From assembly GCF_023617245.1 (NCBI RefSeq), contig NZ_CP067396.1, positions 496,001-560,000 on the forward strand: DNA of 64,000 bases, read 5' to 3'. Source of the stretch: Lysobacter enzymogenes (GTDB lineage: Bacteria > Pseudomonadota > Gammaproteobacteria > Xanthomonadales > Xanthomonadaceae). A model generated the notes under the pieces. It had not been told where the DNA came from, made no database searches, and saw only the letters and a list, made by a program, of their open reading frames with translations. The position numbers were made by a program, and so were the translations under genes. Shown here in pieces: positions 60,831 through 64,000 of the stretch. Every line of letters starts with the position of its first letter. The stretch's first letter is position 1.

Positions 60831-62797
60831 GCATCGTCACCCCTCCCGGCGGCTTCGACGTGGTGATCGTGGGCTCGGGCATCTCCGGTTCGATCATCGC
60901 CTACCAGCTCGGCAAGGCCGGCAAGAAAGTGCTGATCCTCGAAGGCGGGCCGCCGGTGCCCAAGAGCCGCGAGGACTACATGCAGACCTTCTTCACCGCC
61001 GACGCCAAGACCCCGGAGTCGCCGTACCCACCGACCACCCAGGGCGCGAGCGGTACCGACAACCCGCTCGGCCAGCCCGACCCGGCCACGCTCAACACGC
61101 CGCGCTACACGGTGCTGCAGATCAATGCCTGGCAGGACCCGAAGCAGTGCTATTTCGTCTACGGGCCGCAGGCGGCGACCTCGGCCAGCGACCCGCAGAT
61201 GACCTTCGCCTTCGGCAGTTCCTACGAACGCGTTGCGGGCGGCACCACCTGGCATTGGCTGGGTACCTCGCTGATGCACCTGCCCAACGATTTCCAGCTC
61301 AAGACCAAGTACGGCCAGGGCGTGGACTGGCCCGGAGGCGCGAACTTCTACACCCAGCTGCTGCCGTACTATCGCGCCGCGACCGAAGTGATCGGCGTGT
61401 CCAGCGACCGCGATCCGATGGTCGACCTGTACAAGACCTTCAACGTGCAGCCCAACGGCGTGTACGGGCCGGACTACGATTTCCCGATGCCGGGCATCGT
61501 GCCTTCGACCAACGACGCGCTGTACCAGCAGAACGTGACCGCGCTGAAGATCGACGGCATCCCGCTGTTCGTGACGCCGACGCCGCAGGGGCGCAACTCG
61601 CGTCCGGGCAAGCGCCGCCAGTGCGCCGGCAACACCAACTGCATTCCGATCTGCCCGATCCAGGCCAAGTACGACGGCACCGTGACCCTGGCCCAGGCGT
61701 TGCAGACCGGCAACGTGCAGATCCAGTACCAGAGCGTGGCCAGCAACATCCGCCTGAAGGGCAACCAGGTCAGCGGCATCGATTACCTCAGCTACGACAC
61801 CCAGACCGGCCCGTCCACCGGCGGCGGCACCGCGGTGGGCAAGCGCTACGTGCTGGCCGCGCACGCGATCGAGACGCCCAAGCTGTTGCTGATGTCCAAA
61901 GGCAACCCCGGCTATCCCAACGGCGTGGCCAACAGCTCCGACCAGGTCGGGCGCAACCTCATGGACCACGTGATGTACCTGGCCTGGGGCCTGGCCAAGA
62001 AACCGGTGTATGCCTATCGCGGGCCGCTGGCGACGTCCGGCATCGAGGCCGCGCGCGACGGCGCGTTCCGCAGCCAGCGTGCGGCCTACCGCATCGAGAT
62101 CGGCAACGAGGGCTGGAACTGGGCGGCCAACGATCCCAACACCACGCTCGCGGATTTCGTGTTCGGGCAGAACAACAGCCAGCTCAACGGCGACTCGGTC
62201 AACGCGCAGGGAACCGCGTTGCGGTTCGACCCGACTTTGCCGGCGTACAGCCAGCTGTTCGGTTCCAAGCTGGCGACGACGCTCAACGACGTCTACATCC
62301 GGCAACTGCGCCTGGGCTACCTGATCGAGCAGGTGCCCGATCCCGACAACCGGGTGACCTTGTCGAGCCAGTACAAGGACCGCCTCGGCCTGCCGCGGCC
62401 GCAGGTGACCTACCGCATCCGCGAGGACTACGTGCGCAACGCCTTCGTTTCGGCCAAGCAGGCGTCCACGCAGATCTTCAAGGCGCTGGGCGCGACCGAG
62501 TACACCCGCGAACCGCAGAACGCGCAGCTCAGCGGGCCCAAGGCCTCGGCCACGACCTTCCGCTACCAGGGGCAGAACTTCATCTTCTACGGCGCCGGCC
62601 ACATCATCGGCACCTACCGCATGGGCAGCAGCCCCAGCGATTCGGTGCTCAACGCGCGCCAGCAATCCTGGGACCACGACAATCTGTACATGGTCGGCAG
62701 CGGCGTGTTCCCGACCACCGCGACCGCGAACCCGACCCTGACCATCGCCGCGCTGGCGCTGCAGGCGGCGGACAACCTGCTGCACGATCTGGGCTGA
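60827..62797 (+). CDS. GMC-family FAD dehydrogenase catalytic subunit with probable [3Fe-4S] site
   Basis: The product has 656 residues, overlapping the small subunit gene (ATGA). The FAD-binding motif is VVIVGSGISGSIIAYQ at about 12-27. Cysteines C266, C272 and C276 (CAGNTNCIPICPIQ) have the C-x5-C-x3-C spacing of the iron-sulfur cluster in bacterial FAD glucose dehydrogenase. The C-terminal FAD/active site includes GAGHIIGTYRMGS and VFPTTATANPTLTIAALALQ. The active-site histidine and asparagine are likely in these two stretches. It oxidises a sugar or alcohol and passes electrons to the cytochrome. Substrate unknown. Confidence 0.94.
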   Translation: MSIVTPPGGFDVVIVGSGISGSIIAYQLGKAGKKVLILEGGPPVPKSREDYMQTFFTADAKTPESPYPPTTQGASGTDNPLGQPDPATLNTPRYTVLQINAWQDPKQCYFVYGPQAATSASDPQMTFAFGSSYERVAGGTTWHWLGTSLMHLPNDFQLKTKYGQGVDWPGGANFYTQLLPYYRAATEVIGVSSDRDPMVDLYKTFNVQPNGVYGPDYDFPMPGIVPSTNDALYQQNVTALKIDGIPLFVTPTPQGRNSRPGKRRQCAGNTNCIPICPIQAKYDGTVTLAQALQTGNVQIQYQSVASNIRLKGNQVSGIDYLSYDTQTGPSTGGGTAVGKRYVLAAHAIETPKLLLMSKGNPGYPNGVANSSDQVGRNLMDHVMYLAWGLAKKPVYAYRGPLATSGIEAARDGAFRSQRAAYRIEIGNEGWNWAANDPNTTLADFVFGQNNSQLNGDSVNAQGTALRFDPTLPAYSQLFGSKLATTLNDVYIRQLRLGYLIEQVPDPDNRVTLSSQYKDRLGLPRPQVTYRIREDYVRNAFVSAKQASTQIFKALGATEYTREPQNAQLSGPKASATTFRYQGQNFIFYGAGHIIGTYRMGSSPSDSVLNARQQSWDHDNLYMVGSGVFPTTATANPTLTIAALALQAADNLLHDLG

Positions 62798-62818
62798 GAA
62801 GCGAAGGTTGCGAATGAC

Positions 62819-62844
62819 GACGGCGCCCGGCGACGGGCGCCGTC
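62819..62844 (+). terminator. Hairpin after the GMC gene
   Basis: An 11-base stem GACGGCGCCCG around GCGA, 21 bases past the stop; only a short T-rich tract follows (GGTGTTTG). Confidence 0.7.
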
Positions 62845-63123
62845 GGTGTTTGCGCGACGGCCCCGATGCCGATGCCGCGACCGCCAGTGTCGGCGTTTTC
62901 GCGGTTGCGTCGTCGCGGCGCATTGCGCCGCTCGAGGGCGATTGTCGCGATGAATCAGACGAGTATCAGTGGGGAAATGCGATGTAGTTCGCGTTTTAAT
63001 CCTTGAACTCGTCGGCAATCGGTCGCTGCCGATGGGTTCGCACTCCAGGCCGGCCATCTCGCGGCCGGCATCGTTCCGACGGCGTCCGCGGTGCGCGGCG
63101 TCGCCCCTGCCGGATACTTATCG
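62845..63123. other. Intergenic region upstream of the second subtilase gene
   Basis: About 280 bases without a gene. A lower-GC patch around 62948-63010 (GAATCAGACGAGTATCAGTG, GTTCGCGTTTTAATCCTTGA) is a likely promoter area. No hairpin or operator was recognised. Confidence 0.5.
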
Positions 63124-64000
63124 ATGAAACCTCTCCCTACTGCGCGCCTGTGCGCGCTGGCCGCGGCGTGCGCGTGCGCGCTGTGGCTTGCTTCGCCGCT
63201 ATCGCCGCTATCGCCCTTATCGGCGCCATCGCCGCATGCCGACGCATCGCCGCCTTCACCGTCGGTCCATGCCCGACCGTCGCCCGCGCACCACGCGCTT
63301 GCGCACGGGTTCTCCCGCGCGGCCGTATTCCCGGGCGAAGCCGCGCCCGAACCGCGCAACGCGGCCCAGGCCAAGCTCGGTCGCGGGCAACTGCTGCACG
63401 CGTTGCAATGGTTCGAGCAGCGCCGTCGCGGCTCGGGCGCGCGCGCCGCCGACGCCGCGCTGCAGATCGCCGCGCTCGACCGGGTCGGGCTGCCGCCGTC
63501 GCATCGCGACGGCGAGAACGTCATGGTCGGCATCGACTTGGCGTTGCGGTACGACGCCGTCGTCGAGCCGGTCGCGCTCGCCCGCGCGAGCGCGGCGCTG
63601 CAGCGGCGCCTCGACGCCGCAGGCTTGCGCGCATACGCCGTCCCGGGCTCGCCGGCGCTGCTGGCGGCGGTGCCGTTGGCGCGGCTGGAATGGCTGGCCG
63701 GCCTGGACGCGGTGGCCGCGATCCGGTTGGCGCCGCAGGCCAGCGCCGCCACCGTCAGCGCAGGCGTCGCGGCGAGCGGCGCCGAACTCCTGCGCGGGTT
63801 CGGCGAGGCCGAGCGCATTCCCGAAGCGGTGCGCCGCCGGCTCGACGGCGCCGGCCTGACCGTCGCGGTGATCGACAGTTTCGGCCGGTCGCGGGCGGCC
63901 TCGTTGCGCGAGGCCGGAGAATGGCCGGCGGCGGCGGATACGGTGGAAATTCCGGCCAACGGGCGCATCTTCGGCCATGCCGAGTCCTCGCACGGCAATT
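63124..64000 (+). CDS. Secreted S8-family serine peptidase (subtilase), copy 2, 3' end beyond window
   Basis: The first 292 residues are visible. The start ATG at 63124 gives a signal (LCALAAACACALWLASPLSP) of the same type as copy 1. A Ser/Pro/His linker follows, then the same propeptide (PRNAAQAKLGRGQLLHAL; YAVPGSPALLAAVPLARLEWLAGLDAV). The catalytic region begins with D251 in LTVAVIDSFGRS and H290 in AESSHGN. The catalytic serine lies outside the window. It is a clear paralogue of the gene at 55891; identity looks moderate, so the duplication is not recent. Function as in copy 1. Confidence 0.88.
   Translation, partial: MKPLPTARLCALAAACACALWLASPLSPLSPLSAPSPHADASPPSPSVHARPSPAHHALAHGFSRAAVFPGEAAPEPRNAAQAKLGRGQLLHALQWFEQRRRGSGARAADAALQIAALDRVGLPPSHRDGENVMVGIDLALRYDAVVEPVALARASAALQRRLDAAGLRAYAVPGSPALLAAVPLARLEWLAGLDAVAAIRLAPQASAATVSAGVAASGAELLRGFGEAERIPEAVRRRLDGAGLTVAVIDSFGRSRAASLREAGEWPAAADTVEIPANGRIFGHAESSHGN

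Overview
This is 64 kb of a very GC-rich chromosome with densely packed genes on both strands. The gene content points to the Lysobacter / Xanthomonadaceae branch of the gammaproteobacteria. It includes a predatory or saprophytic secretome: two AA10 chitin/cellulose monooxygenases, two subtilases, and a likely lysozyme inhibitor. It also has a large TonB-dependent receptor, a possible Xanthomonadales-type T4SS effector, DUF4124 proteins, and many intergenic REP-like palindromes of two families. The lineage call is inference from gene content; no rRNA or tRNA gene was seen.

Layout. 1-5.4 kb: ArsR/SRPBCC pair, MBL-cupin pair, a triple REP array, GST divergent from a MocR regulator, and a C39-like cysteine peptidase. 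5.5-10.2 kb: TonB-dependent receptor, then rpoH behind a sigma-E-like promoter and a CIRCE-like dyad. 10.3-16.9 kb: a secreted protein of unknown role, DUF1203, two tandem small secreted paralogues, tal-ndh, and a NYN/OST-HTH protein. 17-20.4 kb: a small accessory segment bounded by a displaced priA 3' end and the true priA 3' end. It holds a candidate secreted effector, a broken gene and a PliG-like protein. 20.4-31 kb: priA, an inverted DnaA-box pair, a sigma-like/DUF3106 pair, DUF4286, DUF3667, MATE and sppA. 31-38 kb: SDR, two DUF4124 proteins, tsaC and two AA10 LPMO genes. 38.4-39.7 kb: an IS30-family element between about 155-bp inverted arms. 40-46.5 kb: EamA/LysR divergent pair, a TPR protein, a lipoprotein and ppc. 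46.7-49.4 kb: formaldehyde detoxification operon frmR-frmA-orf-frmB. 49.6-55.5 kb: an RND efflux pair divergent from an AraC regulator. 55.9-64 kb: a cytochrome / small subunit / GMC dehydrogenase operon between two paralogous subtilases, the second cut by the window end.

How the genes work together. The frm operon turns glutathione-bound formaldehyde into formate under FrmR control. Ppc, Tal and Ndh are central metabolism. The LPMOs and subtilases serve polymer degradation outside the cell. The GMC cluster looks like a three-part periplasmic FAD dehydrogenase passing electrons to a haem protein. The strongest leads are the priA-bounded effector segment, the double control signal at rpoH, the DnaA-box pair beside priA, the inverted-arm IS30 element that appears to have altered the end of its neighbour, and the unusual GMC dehydrogenase operon.
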